Shown: piece by piece, positions 48,866 to 58,117 of the stretch | How the letters are laid out: every line of letters begins with the position of its first letter | How positions within the stretch are numbered: position 1 is the first letter of the stretch | Position numbers and translations under genes: made by a program | Notes under the pieces: model-generated | What the model was told of the DNA's origin: nothing | The model's input: only the letters and a program-made list of their open reading frames with translations | Databases searched by the model: none | DNA from: Isoetes taiwanensis | Lineage: Eukaryota; Streptophyta; Lycopodiopsida; Isoetales; Isoetaceae | Direction of reading: 5' to 3' | Assembly: GCA_021234155.1 (NCBI GenBank) | Contig: JAJEKV010000036.1 | Coordinates: forward strand, 2,658,996-2,722,995 | DNA length: 64,000 nt

Positions 48866-49905
48866 TCAGAAGATAATATGCAGCTTGGTGCTACAAGTAA
48901 TATTCATACTCTCAGGCATCACAAGAATGAGAACCAAGATAGGAAAAATAATATCAGACGAATGTGGCAGAGAGTAGAACCAATAACGGTTGGACTTCAC
49001 GTCTATATCTCAGCAATCTGTTCCTCTTTATGGTTTTGCAACAATTTCCTTGTCCCTGCCTAAGAAGCTTATTGTACTCCTCCATAGCTGCAATTTAGCT
49101 TGGGTAGAGCTGTAGCCTAACAACATCCCTAAAAACTGGCATTGGTGCAATTCTTACAAACCTCAACTGGACTAAGAGAAGAATTTAGAACCTTGTGAAA
49201 CAGGAAGAGGTGGGACGGAGTGAATGAGAGAACATAGCAAGAGAGGGGGGGAAGGAAAGCCAAGTGATTCAAGAAACAAAGGGATCTGACTGTGCCTTTA
49301 GAATAATGGATATGTCAGAAGTAATGCCATGTCACCAAGTGACGTGTCATCAGGTGATCTAGGCTGAAACGGATGAGCCAGCCTGTATGAGTGCCCCGGT
49401 CAGCATGACGTGGCACCTGATGCCCATGATCACCATTTTCACCAGACTGAGTTGTTAATTCCTTCAAATACATCGGTGAATTGTCAGAACGAGTCTAGTT
49501 CCTTTGAAGACAAGCTCTCCACCATTAAGCTTCAACCATATCCTCGTCAACCTAAAAGGGATTTCACCGTTTCTAGCAAATGCCAAAATACATTTACAGA
49601 TCAACTATGCTTAATTAAAATTAGCAGATCCTAATTCCAACATGCAGATTCTCTAACTATCAGTTCTAAAGGCCTTGACTTTTATGCCTAAACTCATTGA
49701 ACTTTGGGTGCAGTAAAGAGAAAGCGGAAGTGTATTTGATAAGATTGTCTGTCAAAGTCATGAAGCATCCTAACCTGCCAACGGGAATATCTTGCTTCAT
49801 ATGACTACCAACTCAGCAATCCCAGAAGAACATTATCACAGCTGCATCGGCAAACAGTGCTGACTTTTGTTTTGTACATTATTTGGCATCATCAGAGGTG
49901 AAGAT

Positions 49906-50038
49906 TGTTAGCACTTAACACATCTATAGCTTAGAGATGACGTCACACTGCTGAGGTGGCATGTAGATGACATGGCATATATAAGCCATAGTCATCCGAG
50001 AGTTAACTTAGTTTTTCTGTTTGAGCATTACATAGAGC
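49906..50038 (+). mobile_element. Copia LTR, left copy (partial)
   Basis: TGTTAGCACTTAACACATC begins a segment that matches the right-hand segment 53402-53497 plus 56700-56736 (TGTTCGCATTTAACATGTC ...) with few differences. The right copy is preceded by the purine run AGGAGGGG, as a 3' LTR should be. The left copy passes almost at once into gag sequence with no primer site, so the 5' leader is deleted. Confidence 0.6.
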
Positions 50039-50730
50039 AACAACTCTTGGAAGCTGAATTGAAGCTTAAAAAGCCCGATTATATTGAAGGAGCAAATTAC
50101 TTTAAAGTGCAGTCTACTGCCATACGTCCAGCTCAACAAGTTTCTTCAACTCACCAAGCTTCTACAGGTTCCTCTAATTCTCCCAATGATTCTTATGTAT
50201 GTTTTCACTGTGGCAAGAAGGGACACTTTCGAAAGAACTGCAGAAAGCTCCAACGATATATTGAGCAGTATCTTCAAGATAAAGCAAAGAAGTCAGCCCT
50301 CAAAGCTTCCTCCACTTCAATATCTCAATCTGTCCTCTCATCATCTTTGTCATCAAATTCTCCTCAAGCTATTGCAACGAATGTTTCTAATCTTTCTATT
50401 GATCAGCTTGAAACACAATTTCTCCATAGTTTGGCGGAGAGATTTCAATCAGATACATGGTTACTCAATTCGGGTGACCACAAAACATTTGTCCAGCAAA
50501 CAAGAGTTGTTTAATCAATTTACACCTCATGCATCTACTATAGTTCGCATGGCCGATGACAATCTTGCTAAATTCAAAGGTATTGGTGCTGTTTTTCTTG
50601 AAAATGACGAACATATTACACTCAAGATTGATGATGTTATTCTTGTACCTGGACTTCTGGTGAACTTACTTGGTGTTTCTGAATTTGATCAGAAAATGTG
50701 CTATTCTGTTCTTTTCACTGACAGAGGTAC
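49972..50730 (+). CDS. Copia gag zinc knuckle and protease remnant
   Basis: Two overlapping frames read as one gag-pol start. The first (to 50514) holds CFHCGKKGHFRKNC, a CCHC knuckle, and ends near WLLNSGDHKTF, where the protease active site DSGA has become NSGD. The second continues with RMADDNLAKFKGIGAVFLEN, DDVILVPGLLVNLLGVSEFD, the usual copia protease tail, to about 50730. A frameshift near 50510 and the lost catalytic Asp make it dead. A MITE is inserted just downstream. Confidence 0.75.
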
Positions 50731-50795
50731 ATGTCATGAGGAAAAATCCACTGCAGCATGTGGACTTACAGTCTTTAGGTCCCATAGCTCGAGGC

Positions 50796-51439
50796 CAGTG
50801 TTGTTAAAAAACCCCGTTTTTAACCATAGAGTACTTCTTAAAAAACCCCTACGTTTTCTAAACGTTTGCAACCATCGGGGGTTATCAAAAAATGTAAAAA
50901 AAAAAACCATTACTAATGCCTCGAATGACTTTCATTTAGATTTTCTAGTCTAGCAAACAAGATTTTGGAACTATGAGCGGCTGCATGCATGTAGAAACAT
51001 GCGGAATGCAGATAGAACCAGGGTTTTGGTTTTTTGCTCAATGAAAGAAAGGTTTTTACTGCACCATGCAAACCAGGAAACAGTTCTTGCGCCAATCCAA
51101 AACCAGTCGACCAAGGTAACTTTTCCACTCTTCTTCTTTTACAACTAATTTTATTTCGATTCTTTTTTTTCTATATTGCTTCTGAAGATCTTACTGCCAT
51201 AAGTGATAAATAGAAGCAGGAAGTGAACCAAAACCGTTCCAAAGGTATAGCTGCTTCAAATAATTCCTTTTTACCTATATTCATTTCTCTTCTATCTACC
51301 TCTAGTATGATAATTATGTTAGTTGTTATATTATTAAGTTAACGTATTCTAAGATTTTAAAAACCAAAAATAAAAAACTTAAAAAAAACTTAAAAAACGT
51401 ATGCTACCCGTATGGTATGCAAAGTATTTAACAACATTG
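50796..51439. mobile_element. hAT-type MITE, 644 bp, with 8-bp target duplication
   Basis: The terminal inverted repeats are CAGTGTTGTTAAA at the left and the complement of CAATGTTGTTAAA at the right (one mismatch in 13). Flanking CTCGAGGC occurs at 50788-50795 and 51440-51447, a perfect 8-bp target site duplication. CA(G/A)TG ends and 8-bp duplications are hAT hallmarks. The interior has A-rich runs and no transposase frame. Removing it rejoins copia sequence between the protease and GAG-pre-integrase parts. Confidence 0.85.
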
Positions 51440-51488
51440 CTCGAGGCAAACTCCATGATGGCGGGTTGTATTATCTTAGTGCTAAATC

Positions 51489-51713
51489 TTGAGCACCGAC
51501 AGATTCCTCCTTGTAGCAGCAGTTCCTAGAACACCTGAACAGTTATGGCATACTCGGTTTGGATATCTTCATAGTGATGCATTGCAAGTTGCCTCCACGT
51601 TAAAAATGGTTGATGGCTTATCTAAACTTGGGCCACAACATGCTGATTCTACTGCCTGCAGACTTGGAAAACAACTTCAGGCGCCTTGCCTGTCTCATGC
51701 TAATAGAATTTAG
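51489..51713 (+). CDS. Copia GAG-pre-integrase fragment
   Basis: TPEQLWHTRFGYLHSDALQ followed by MVDGLSKL and CRLGKQLQAPC is the domain between protease and integrase in copia (LWH.RLGH ... C..GK). It directly continues the protease remnant across the MITE. The frame ends after HANRI, where a different element begins; no integrase core follows. Confidence 0.75.
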   Translation: MSTDRFLLVAAVPRTPEQLWHTRFGYLHSDALQVASTLKMVDGLSKLGPQHADSTACRLGKQLQAPCLSHANRI

Positions 51714-52197
51714 GAATAGAGAGGACGCATGAGAAGAGAGAAATGGGACGAACTGATTCAATTGATAACTGATATGTTACAGAATAAATAGGCACTCACG
51801 TGTACACGTATTTGTACACGTGGACATGCAGATATATGTACAAGTATATATATGTACATATGTACACATAGTGATTCCATACTCTTAACACTCTCCCTGA
51901 AACTCTATGTATGAGAATCCAAACCTGTACACATATTCAGACCTATACAAAAAGTTTCAGACCTGTACAACCCTTCAAAACACCATAAAATGTACATGAG
52001 ATAATAATCTCCCCCTGAAATCAAATCTCATCCCTATGTCATTCATAGCAGCAGATATTGAGGTTGCTTCAAGCACCTCTTCCTTATGTATCTTCTCATA
52101 TTCATATATATATGATTCAGTTCTATTTCCTATGATGAATGACGCTTTTGCTTTGGTTTCTTACTTTGTTGAATGATTATATGCTATCAGAGTAGAG
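51714..52197 (+). mobile_element. LTR and leader of a second copia element
   Basis: No coding sequence. The stretch includes alternating GTGTACACGTATTTGTACACGTG and TATATGTACATATGTACACA words (51800-51870), a TCTTAACACTCTCCCTGA junction (51885) resembling an LTR edge with polypurine tract in reverse orientation, and at 52180-52197 ATGCTATCAGAGTAGAG, a weakened initiator-tRNA primer site in forward orientation. More than one fragment is probably joined here. Confidence 0.4.
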
Positions 52198-52215
52198 TAT
52201 AGCAAAGATCCTGGG

Positions 52216-52464
52216 ATGGCAAAAGCATCAAGGAGTACACTAGCAAGAATCAATAAGAGGATAGCAAAGAGAAAGGAAAACAGAATTAAGAGAGCAATAA
52301 GAAGAGCAAATAAGAGGCTGAGGGCTCAAAAGAAATTCGCAGGCCATAAATTCACAAATATCAATTTCCATTTTGCAAATTCTCCAGTTTCAGTAAATTC
52401 TCCAGCTTCTATATATTCTCCAGTTTCTGTAAGCAATCTTCCTTTGCTCTCTCTATTTTATTGA
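52216..52464 (+). CDS. Small Arg/Lys-rich protein upstream of copia gag
   Basis: Starts ATGGCAAAAGC and encodes 82 residues. The first 45 are strongly basic (KASRSTLARINKRIAKRKEN and more), suited to binding nucleic acid or forming a charged helix. The rest is a Ser/Pro/Val-rich repeat (NSPVSVNSPASIYSPVSVS). It stops two bases before the gag ATG. It lies after the primer site, in the leader of the copia element. I do not recognise it. It may be a real leader protein or chance. Confidence 0.35.
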   Translation: MAKASRSTLARINKRIAKRKENRIKRAIRRANKRLRAQKKFAGHKFTNINFHFANSPVSVNSPASIYSPVSVSNLPLLSLFY

Positions 52465-52466
52465 TC

Positions 52467-53003
52467 ATGGCTGCAATTCCTTCCTTAACAGAAACACACC
52501 GTCTTATAGAACGGTTTGATGGGTCTGGTTTCCATCACTGGAAACTAAGGATGAGAATGCTCCTTTTGGAGAAGGATCTGTGGAAGCTAGTAAATGGTTC
52601 TGATATTAAACCTACAGCCCCAGAAAAAAAGGTCAAATGGGAGGCCAAGGATGGCAGAGCTCTTGCTGCCATTATTCTAAATCTCAAGGACAATGTGGTG
52701 ACACATGTAAGCACCGCTAAATCGTCCAAAGAGGCCTGGGATATGCTGGTAGGAGTATATGAACCTCAAGATGCTTGCACAAGGCTATTTCTCAGAAGGA
52801 AATTTTATAAAACTCTCCAAATGTCTAAAGATCAAAGCACGTCTAACTTCATCAATGAGTTTGAATTATTAATGGAGCAACTAGCGGCATGCGGATCTCC
52901 TGTTCAAGATTCTGATGCCATCATAGCTCTACTAGGCAGCTTGCCTCATCGTATGAAGGATTTGTGCAGTCAATTGGATCCCAATCAATGTAATCAGCAA
53001 TAG
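52467..53003 (+). CDS. Copia gag (UBN2-type), truncated
   Basis: Start is the ATG of MAAIPSLTETHRLIERFDG. The UBN2 gag core follows: GFHHWKLRMRMLLLEKDLWK, AAIILNLKDNVVTHVSTAKS, SKEAWDMLVGVYE, RRKFYKTLQMSKDQST and FINEFELLMEQLAA. The protein ends at LCSQLDPNQCNQQ, before any zinc knuckle. Protease, integrase and reverse transcriptase are missing between it and the RNase H remnant that follows. Confidence 0.8.
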   Translation: MAAIPSLTETHRLIERFDGSGFHHWKLRMRMLLLEKDLWKLVNGSDIKPTAPEKKVKWEAKDGRALAAIILNLKDNVVTHVSTAKSSKEAWDMLVGVYEPQDACTRLFLRRKFYKTLQMSKDQSTSNFINEFELLMEQLAACGSPVQDSDAIIALLGSLPHRMKDLCSQLDPNQCNQQ

Positions 53004-53050
53004 GGGTCTCTACTCATGCTGGTACTGCACAAACTCGTCCTAGTCTTTCT

Positions 53051-53330
53051 TTGCAGTCTATTATCTCTATGTTACTGCATGAGGAAACTAGAAGAATGTC
53101 TATGAATGTTCCCCATGATGAATGTTCTCCAGCATCCATTTTCTGTAATAACATGGGAGCTATCTCACATGCTAAAGACTACCAGTGGCATCCAAAATTG
53201 AAACATATGGCCATCAAAACATGTCTCATTCGAGAATATTTAGAAAATGGATCTCTTGTACTTCACTACTGTCCCACACACAAACAAGCAGCAGATAGCA
53301 GATGGATTTACTAAACCAATCTCAGGCAGT
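53051..53330 (+). CDS. Copia RNase H remnant and element 3' end
   Basis: ASIFCNNMGAISHAKDYQWH, KHMAIKTCLIREYLENGSLV and HYCPTHKQAAD are the end of copia RNase H (compare CDN..A, K.I......RE and T..Q.ADG.TK); ADGFTKPISGSKF continues in the next frame. A few codons of non-coding sequence lead to the purine run AGGAGGGG and the right LTR at 53402. It sits only about 50 bp after a gag stop, so an internal deletion joined gag to RNase H. Confidence 0.75.
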
Positions 53331-53401
53331 AAATTTACAAAAATAAAGGATATGTTACATGTTACTTCTTTTTCCCCAGCAGTCCTCGTCATCAGGAGGG
53401 G

Positions 53402-53497
53402 TGTTCGCATTTAACATGTCTATAGCTTAGAGATGATGTCACACTGCTGAGGTGGCATGTAGATGACATGGCATATATAGGCCATAGTCATCCAAGA
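53402..53497 (+). mobile_element. Copia right LTR, first part (rest at 56700-56736)
   Basis: The LTR is split by the young element at 53498-56694. The left part ends GTCATCCAAGA and the right part resumes CAAGAGTTAACTTAG at 56695, where CAAGA is the duplicated target. The rejoined order matches the left LTR at 49906-50038. Confidence 0.8.
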
Positions 53498-53736
53498 TGA
53501 TAGAATCCAGTGGGCTCATGAAGAATGTAAAGAAAGATGCAAGATACAAGCGCAAGCTAACCAATGCTATGTGGAGTAAATCACTCGTATGAGGCTTGAC
53601 AATGGCTAATATATGGAGTGCCATGTCAGCAGCAACAAATGATAACTAGCGTGCAAGCGTGCAGTGTGCCAGGTCAGCAGTGATGACTCAGCATGCACAG
53701 TCATCAATACACCTGGAGTATGATAATACTCTAACA
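53498..53736 (-). repeat. 3' LTR of the young element
   Basis: 239 bp, identical to the LTR at 56456-56694. In element orientation it starts TGTTAGAGTATTATC and ends GGATTCTATCA. No obvious TATA box was assigned. Confidence 0.9.
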
Positions 53737-53887
53737 TCCCCCCTGATGACGTGCATGGCTGAAAATCAAAAAGAAAACTAAGAGAAAGGAAAGAGCATCC
53801 CCCCTGAGATCAAGCAGTGCTCATAAGATAGAGCAAACTCAACCACCAGATAAGCCATAGCTGCACACGTAGAATCATCCCCCCTGA
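53737..53887 (-). promoter_or_regulatory. Three polypurine tracts in series
   Basis: The sequence TCCCCCCTGA (TCAGGGGGGA on the element strand) occurs at 53737-53746, 53798-53807 and 53878-53887, about 60 and 80 bp apart. The first abuts the LTR and would prime plus-strand DNA. The other two lie at the end of the reading frame and could be extra priming sites or relics of duplication. Confidence 0.7.
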
Positions 53888-55846
53888 GGACAAACACTGC
53901 TGCAAACTCAAAACACATGTAGAAGAGTTCAGCATATGGAGAAGAGTGAGCCACAAAAGTAGCCATGCCTGCCTCGAAATGTTGGTCTTAAACCAAATTT
54001 TTCTGCCCCTGTACCATTCTCTACACTTGTCCTGTGACGCTACTGAGAAATGCATGCCCTTGCTTGAATGCTTAAATTCAAAAAACTGAAACTGCTCTGC
54101 CAAGATTTTTGCAGAAGAAAATTTGAAACAATCATGCGTAGCACCTGCATGTGCCCCTCCTGTTCCCTTGCACACCTCAGAAATTAAAGTCTGCTCAGAC
54201 GTTTGAAACTGCCCTTGGAATAAATGAGAACTATTTGCAGCTAAATCATGACTGGAAATCAGATTTGAAGATTCAAGTAACTCAAGAGTAACGAGAACTT
54301 GATTTCTTAAATGCAAGCATCTGTAACTGACCTTTAGCCTATTGGTTAATCCTCCAATACCAGGATAAGAAATATACCCCAAACAATCATCCAAATTAGA
54401 ATGATCCTCCACTTTCCCATCATGTGTGCAAGCAAATGGAATATGTAGATGAATATAAAGTGGAGAATGGACTTCATGTGTACTAACCTTGGTGATTATG
54501 GAACTAAAACCAGCATTCTGCTCATATATATCCATCCAAGGAAGTTGAAGAACGAACTCATCTTTGAAATCTTCACAGAGCTGGGACATGATAGAAGCAA
54601 AATCACAAATCTTTGCATCAAGCTCCAGCCAAGGAAACTGGACAAGCAATTCTTCTTCCATATCACTGTCATGAGTAAGTGATTCGTTCCTCAAATTAGA
54701 TGTGTCATGAAGTCCTGCAAACTGATCTGCATCATGCATAAGAATCTGAATGAGGCCTAGTTGATTCTGCTCACAAAACTGTGAAGATACAAGTAGATGT
54801 GATAGATCAAGCTTAGATTCCACAAAACCATCATACTTTTCTTGTAATATGCCAATGTCCTGTTCTGCCTTTGCTAGAATATCATTCCAAAGTTCCTTCA
54901 GAACACAATAATCATTGTGGATAGAATGAAATTCACTATCAAGACAAGGTAATTCTAACTGTTCAGGTATAAATGCCTGAATGCTCTCTGAACCCAATGA
55001 AAGATACTCCAAAGTCTGATACAAATTGTGATTTCCACCTTCACAAGATCCAAAGCCTGTAACAGGATAGTGCTTGTCAAAATCTGTTGGTAAATGAAGA
55101 GTACCTTGCTCACACAAAATCAACTTGCTCGTGTTACTAGCATTGCTAGCAGCATTAAGAAAATCTGATCGATCCAATACTTGAGCATTTTCCATATATG
55201 TAGCCTCTTCGAAAATATTTCTGAGATAATTAGAATCAGAAGAAGAATCATGGATCTCAGGAACAGGAACAGAAAGCATAAAATTAGATATCCCAGAACT
55301 AACAGTGGAAACAGTCAAAGCATGTTCATGCTTCTTTTCCTTTTTCTTTTTCTTTGTCTTTTGCTTCTTCTTCCTCTGTAACTCACACTCAATAAAATCC
55401 CAGAGTTCTTTAGAACTTGTAAATGGACCTGATACCCAGGGATGAACATGTAAATCTATTGTTGCTCGAATCAAAGCCAATGCAAGTCTGTCTCTCAACT
55501 CATACCCTTGATGATTGAGCTCTGATTTAGTAACCTGACCATGAACAATTTCCAAAATACCTTGTATGGATAGAAGCTGTGTCATAGAAGCCTTCCATTG
55601 AGGATAATTGTCATGAGCTAAGGACCTAAATCCAAAATCAACTCCTTCAAATGACAACATCTCTAACACAGTACACATTACTGGCTTAAAATCTTCCCAA
55701 ACAAAAGATGCCAATCTTGAGCCAACTGCCCACAAAGCCCAGATCCCAGCCCAAACTTGAGATCCGGCACAACAAACTTGAGATCCGGCAAGAACTGTGC
55801 CGCAAAATCCAGATCCAACCAAATTCAGAGCCAAATCGGGCTCCAA
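53810..55846 (-). CDS. 678-residue gag-like protein of the young LTR element
   Basis: The frame is intact. About residues 70-165 resemble a copia UBN2/DUF4219-type gag domain: FRSLAHDNYPQWKASMTQLL, GILEIVHGQ, RDRLALALIRATIDLHVHP, SKELWDFIECELQRKKK. A run of lysines follows (KKKQKTKKKKKEKK, possible nuclear or RNA-binding signal). The next 400 residues are acidic, Ser/Leu-rich and unlike anything I know. A duplicated segment is visible as EEELLVQFPWLELDAKI and DEFVLQLPWMDIYEQNA, about 35 residues apart. There is no CCHC knuckle and no DSG, YVDD or DDE motif. The last 60 residues are hydrophobic (WLLLWLTLLHML, WLIWWLSLLYLM) and overlap the polypurine tracts. First 65 residues may be leader; an internal Met may be the true start. 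Confidence 0.75.
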   Translation of the reverse strand: MEPDLALNLVGSGFCGTVLAGSQVCCAGSQVWAGIWALWAVGSRLASFVWEDFKPVMCTVLEMLSFEGVDFGFRSLAHDNYPQWKASMTQLLSIQGILEIVHGQVTKSELNHQGYELRDRLALALIRATIDLHVHPWVSGPFTSSKELWDFIECELQRKKKQKTKKKKKEKKHEHALTVSTVSSGISNFMLSVPVPEIHDSSSDSNYLRNIFEEATYMENAQVLDRSDFLNAASNASNTSKLILCEQGTLHLPTDFDKHYPVTGFGSCEGGNHNLYQTLEYLSLGSESIQAFIPEQLELPCLDSEFHSIHNDYCVLKELWNDILAKAEQDIGILQEKYDGFVESKLDLSHLLVSSQFCEQNQLGLIQILMHDADQFAGLHDTSNLRNESLTHDSDMEEELLVQFPWLELDAKICDFASIMSQLCEDFKDEFVLQLPWMDIYEQNAGFSSIITKVSTHEVHSPLYIHLHIPFACTHDGKVEDHSNLDDCLGYISYPGIGGLTNRLKVSYRCLHLRNQVLVTLELLESSNLISSHDLAANSSHLFQGQFQTSEQTLISEVCKGTGGAHAGATHDCFKFSSAKILAEQFQFFEFKHSSKGMHFSVASQDKCREWYRGRKIWFKTNISRQAWLLLWLTLLHMLNSSTCVLSLQQCLSSGGMILRVQLWLIWWLSLLYLMSTA

Positions 55847-56442
55847 GTTCTAAATGCGGTGCCCCCTGCCGTAACTCCAAGTGTGGCCCTATCCGACCAA
55901 CAAAAATAGAACCAAAAATAGAACGTACCTTTTGTTTTTATCCTTTTGTTTTTATCCGAAATAAGCCACGAACCAAAGATAACTGCACCAAATCCGAGCA
56001 AATCTGTCAAATTCTTTGCCGTAAACACCAGATCTAGATCCGGCCAATCTATTTGGCACAGAACCTTCAGATCCACCAAATCAACACAGATTCCGTCCAA
56101 TTTGCAAAGCTACCAGTCTATGCCCGTTCTTGCAAAGAAACGAACCCTAATGCTTGCAAATTGCAGCCAGTTCTTGGCTTGCCATATCCCATTCAATCTT
56201 CACTAAGAAACTGCATCCAGCTTCGAAGAAGATGTCAAGGCAAATCTGCCTTTCAACTAATTGATCTTGCAAGAAACTCTTGCCAAGAAATCAGCTCGAA
56301 TTCCTCCGATCCAGATTACACCAGGATGCTGCCTGTGTCAATCTGATCCAGCCCTTGAAAGCTTGGCTCCTAAAGCAAATTTTCTTGAAAATTTTGCTGA
56401 TCAAAACCAGATCGATCCTACACTCTCTTCCTTCTTCATGTA

Positions 56443-56455
56443 GGCTCTGATACCA
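56443..56455 (-). promoter_or_regulatory. Primer-binding site (initiator tRNA-Met) of the young element
   Basis: Reads TGGTATCAGAGCC on the minus strand and abuts the LTR with no spacer. It fixes element orientation. Confidence 0.9.
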
Positions 56456-56694
56456 TGATAGAATCCAGTGGGCTCATGAAGAATGTAAAGAAAGATGCAA
56501 GATACAAGCGCAAGCTAACCAATGCTATGTGGAGTAAATCACTCGTATGAGGCTTGACAATGGCTAATATATGGAGTGCCATGTCAGCAGCAACAAATGA
56601 TAACTAGCGTGCAAGCGTGCAGTGTGCCAGGTCAGCAGTGATGACTCAGCATGCACAGTCATCAATACACCTGGAGTATGATAATACTCTAACA
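56456..56694 (-). repeat. 5' LTR of the young element
   Basis: Identical in length and sequence to 53498-53736, implying insertion too recent for substitutions to accumulate. It is followed at once by CAAGA, the right target duplication. Confidence 0.9.
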
Positions 56695-56974
56695 CAAGAG
56701 TTAACTTAGTTTTTCTGTTTGAACATTACATAGAGCGTCTGTAGTTTACTACAAAGGCGAAATGGCCAGGACTATTTCATGAATAGGTTTTCTAATAGCA
56801 TTAAAAAAATCCTCTCTTTTCATGTCTTTCTAATATGAATTGGTCAAAGAGACACATGCGCCAACTTTTAAAATAACTGGACATGCAATTTGTATAAAGC
56901 AAGTGACTGGGTGAGCAATTCATCAAACTTCCTGATCCATAGCCAACAACAAGGTAAACCTCTTAGAAACTCAC

Positions 56975-57993
56975 AGCAAAGGAATGTAAATAGTCAAGCC
57001 CTCTAGCTACTCCAACAGCAATCTCTAGCCGCTGATGCCAATTCAAATAAGCCCCGTGCTTCCTTCCTGGAATTTGCACAGATGGTTTAAGCTTGTCATT
57101 ACCATATAGAAAGAAAACATAAAGGTGGTTTCTCACTTATTAGGCAGTCGTGCAAATTTCCATTTTTCATAAATTCGTACACAAGGATCTGCATGTATGC
57201 CAGGAATTAGATTATGATTCCATCACAAAACATAATTTTACTCCACTAAATTCCGTCACAGTAGCTCTTTAATGACGATCACCTGTTGCCCATCTGCATG
57301 ACAAAAGCCTAGAAGATGAACGAGATGCCTGTGATGAAGTCTGCCCAACAGTGCTATTTCATTTCTAAATTCTGTGCTCCCTTGCTTGCTATTAGGAGAG
57401 GCCTTTTTTATCGCAACTAGTGTTCCATCTTCAAGGCAGCCAGAATATACCTTGCCAAACCCTCCAGAACCAATTACATTGGCCGCACTGAAGTTTCCAG
57501 TTGCCTTTGAGATCTCTTCTAGACTGAATCTCGTTATTTCGGTGGCGTTTTCCCACCTAAGAAGCGATCCGTTGCCTAACAAAAATAAAGGAAGAATTAT
57601 CATGATGTTTCACGTTTTCAAACCAGTTGTATCTTAATTATCAAAGATAACATATTGCCCAAACATTTTTCCACACTCTTTCTGCTAGCCTTAAAAATAG
57701 AGCTGGTTTCGATTTGCTTTTTTATCTTAAAACTTCCAATGTCAAAACACATACAGGACACGATAGCCAGAAGAAATGCCATGTGGTAGACAACAAAGAT
57801 GCCAACATACCTTCAACATCTTCATCTCGAGGCTTTTGATGACAGCAACACCATGTTATAATTCCTCCACTCACCAACACAATACTTATCCCACTAACGA
57901 TACCAACAATTGCGCCAGTATGGATTGAAATCCCCTGTTTTTTGCTGTCTGGCGGAGGAGGAGGAGGATGGGGTGGAGGAGGTGCTGGCGGTG
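56975..57993 (-). CDS. LRR receptor-like kinase, transmembrane and kinase N-lobe exons
   Basis: Four exons keep frame across GT/AG sites. 57811-57993: proline-rich APPAPPPPHPPPPPPDS, then the membrane helix AIVGIVSGISIVLVSGGIIT, then a CCC basic stop-transfer (WCCCHQKPRDED). 57283-57575: RFSLEEISKATGNFSAANVI, the Gly loop GSGGFGKVY, VAIKKASP with the catalytic Lys, FRNEIALLGRLHHRHLVHLL with the alpha-C Glu. 57137-57188: ILVYEFMKNGNLHD, the hinge. 56975-57066: LNWHQRLEIAVGVARGLDYL and HSFA. All N-lobe catalytic residues are there. The next exon is 8.1 kb away at 48835. Confidence 0.85.
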
Positions 57994-58117
57994 CTGAAAA
58001 TATAACATTTTCCATTAACATATCAAAGGTTTTAATGGATCATTACATACTTACATTAGAATGATGAAAGCTTTAACAGATAATTATGTACTTGCCAAAG
58101 TGGTAAAAACACCTTAC

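Larger units (their letters stand above)
53498..56694 (-). mobile_element. Complete young non-autonomous LTR retrotransposon, 3,197 bp
   Basis: Two LTRs of 239 bp (53498-53736 and 56456-56694) are identical by eye and have TG...CA ends. CAAGA at 53493-53497 and 56695-56699 is the 5-bp target duplication. On the minus strand the 5' LTR is the right one, followed directly by TGGTATCAGAGCC (56455-56443), the initiator tRNA-Met primer site. The polypurine tract AGGGGGGA abuts the left LTR (53737-53744). The interior has one long reading frame (55846-53810) with a copia-type gag start and no protease, integrase, reverse transcriptase or RNase H. It is therefore a gag-only, non-autonomous element that must have been mobilised by another copia element, recently. 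It is inserted in the 3' LTR of an older copia. Confidence 0.92.

Noticed and set aside
53810-55846. Host gene for the 678-residue protein
   Set aside because: It lies wholly between identical LTRs with primer site, polypurine tract and target duplication.
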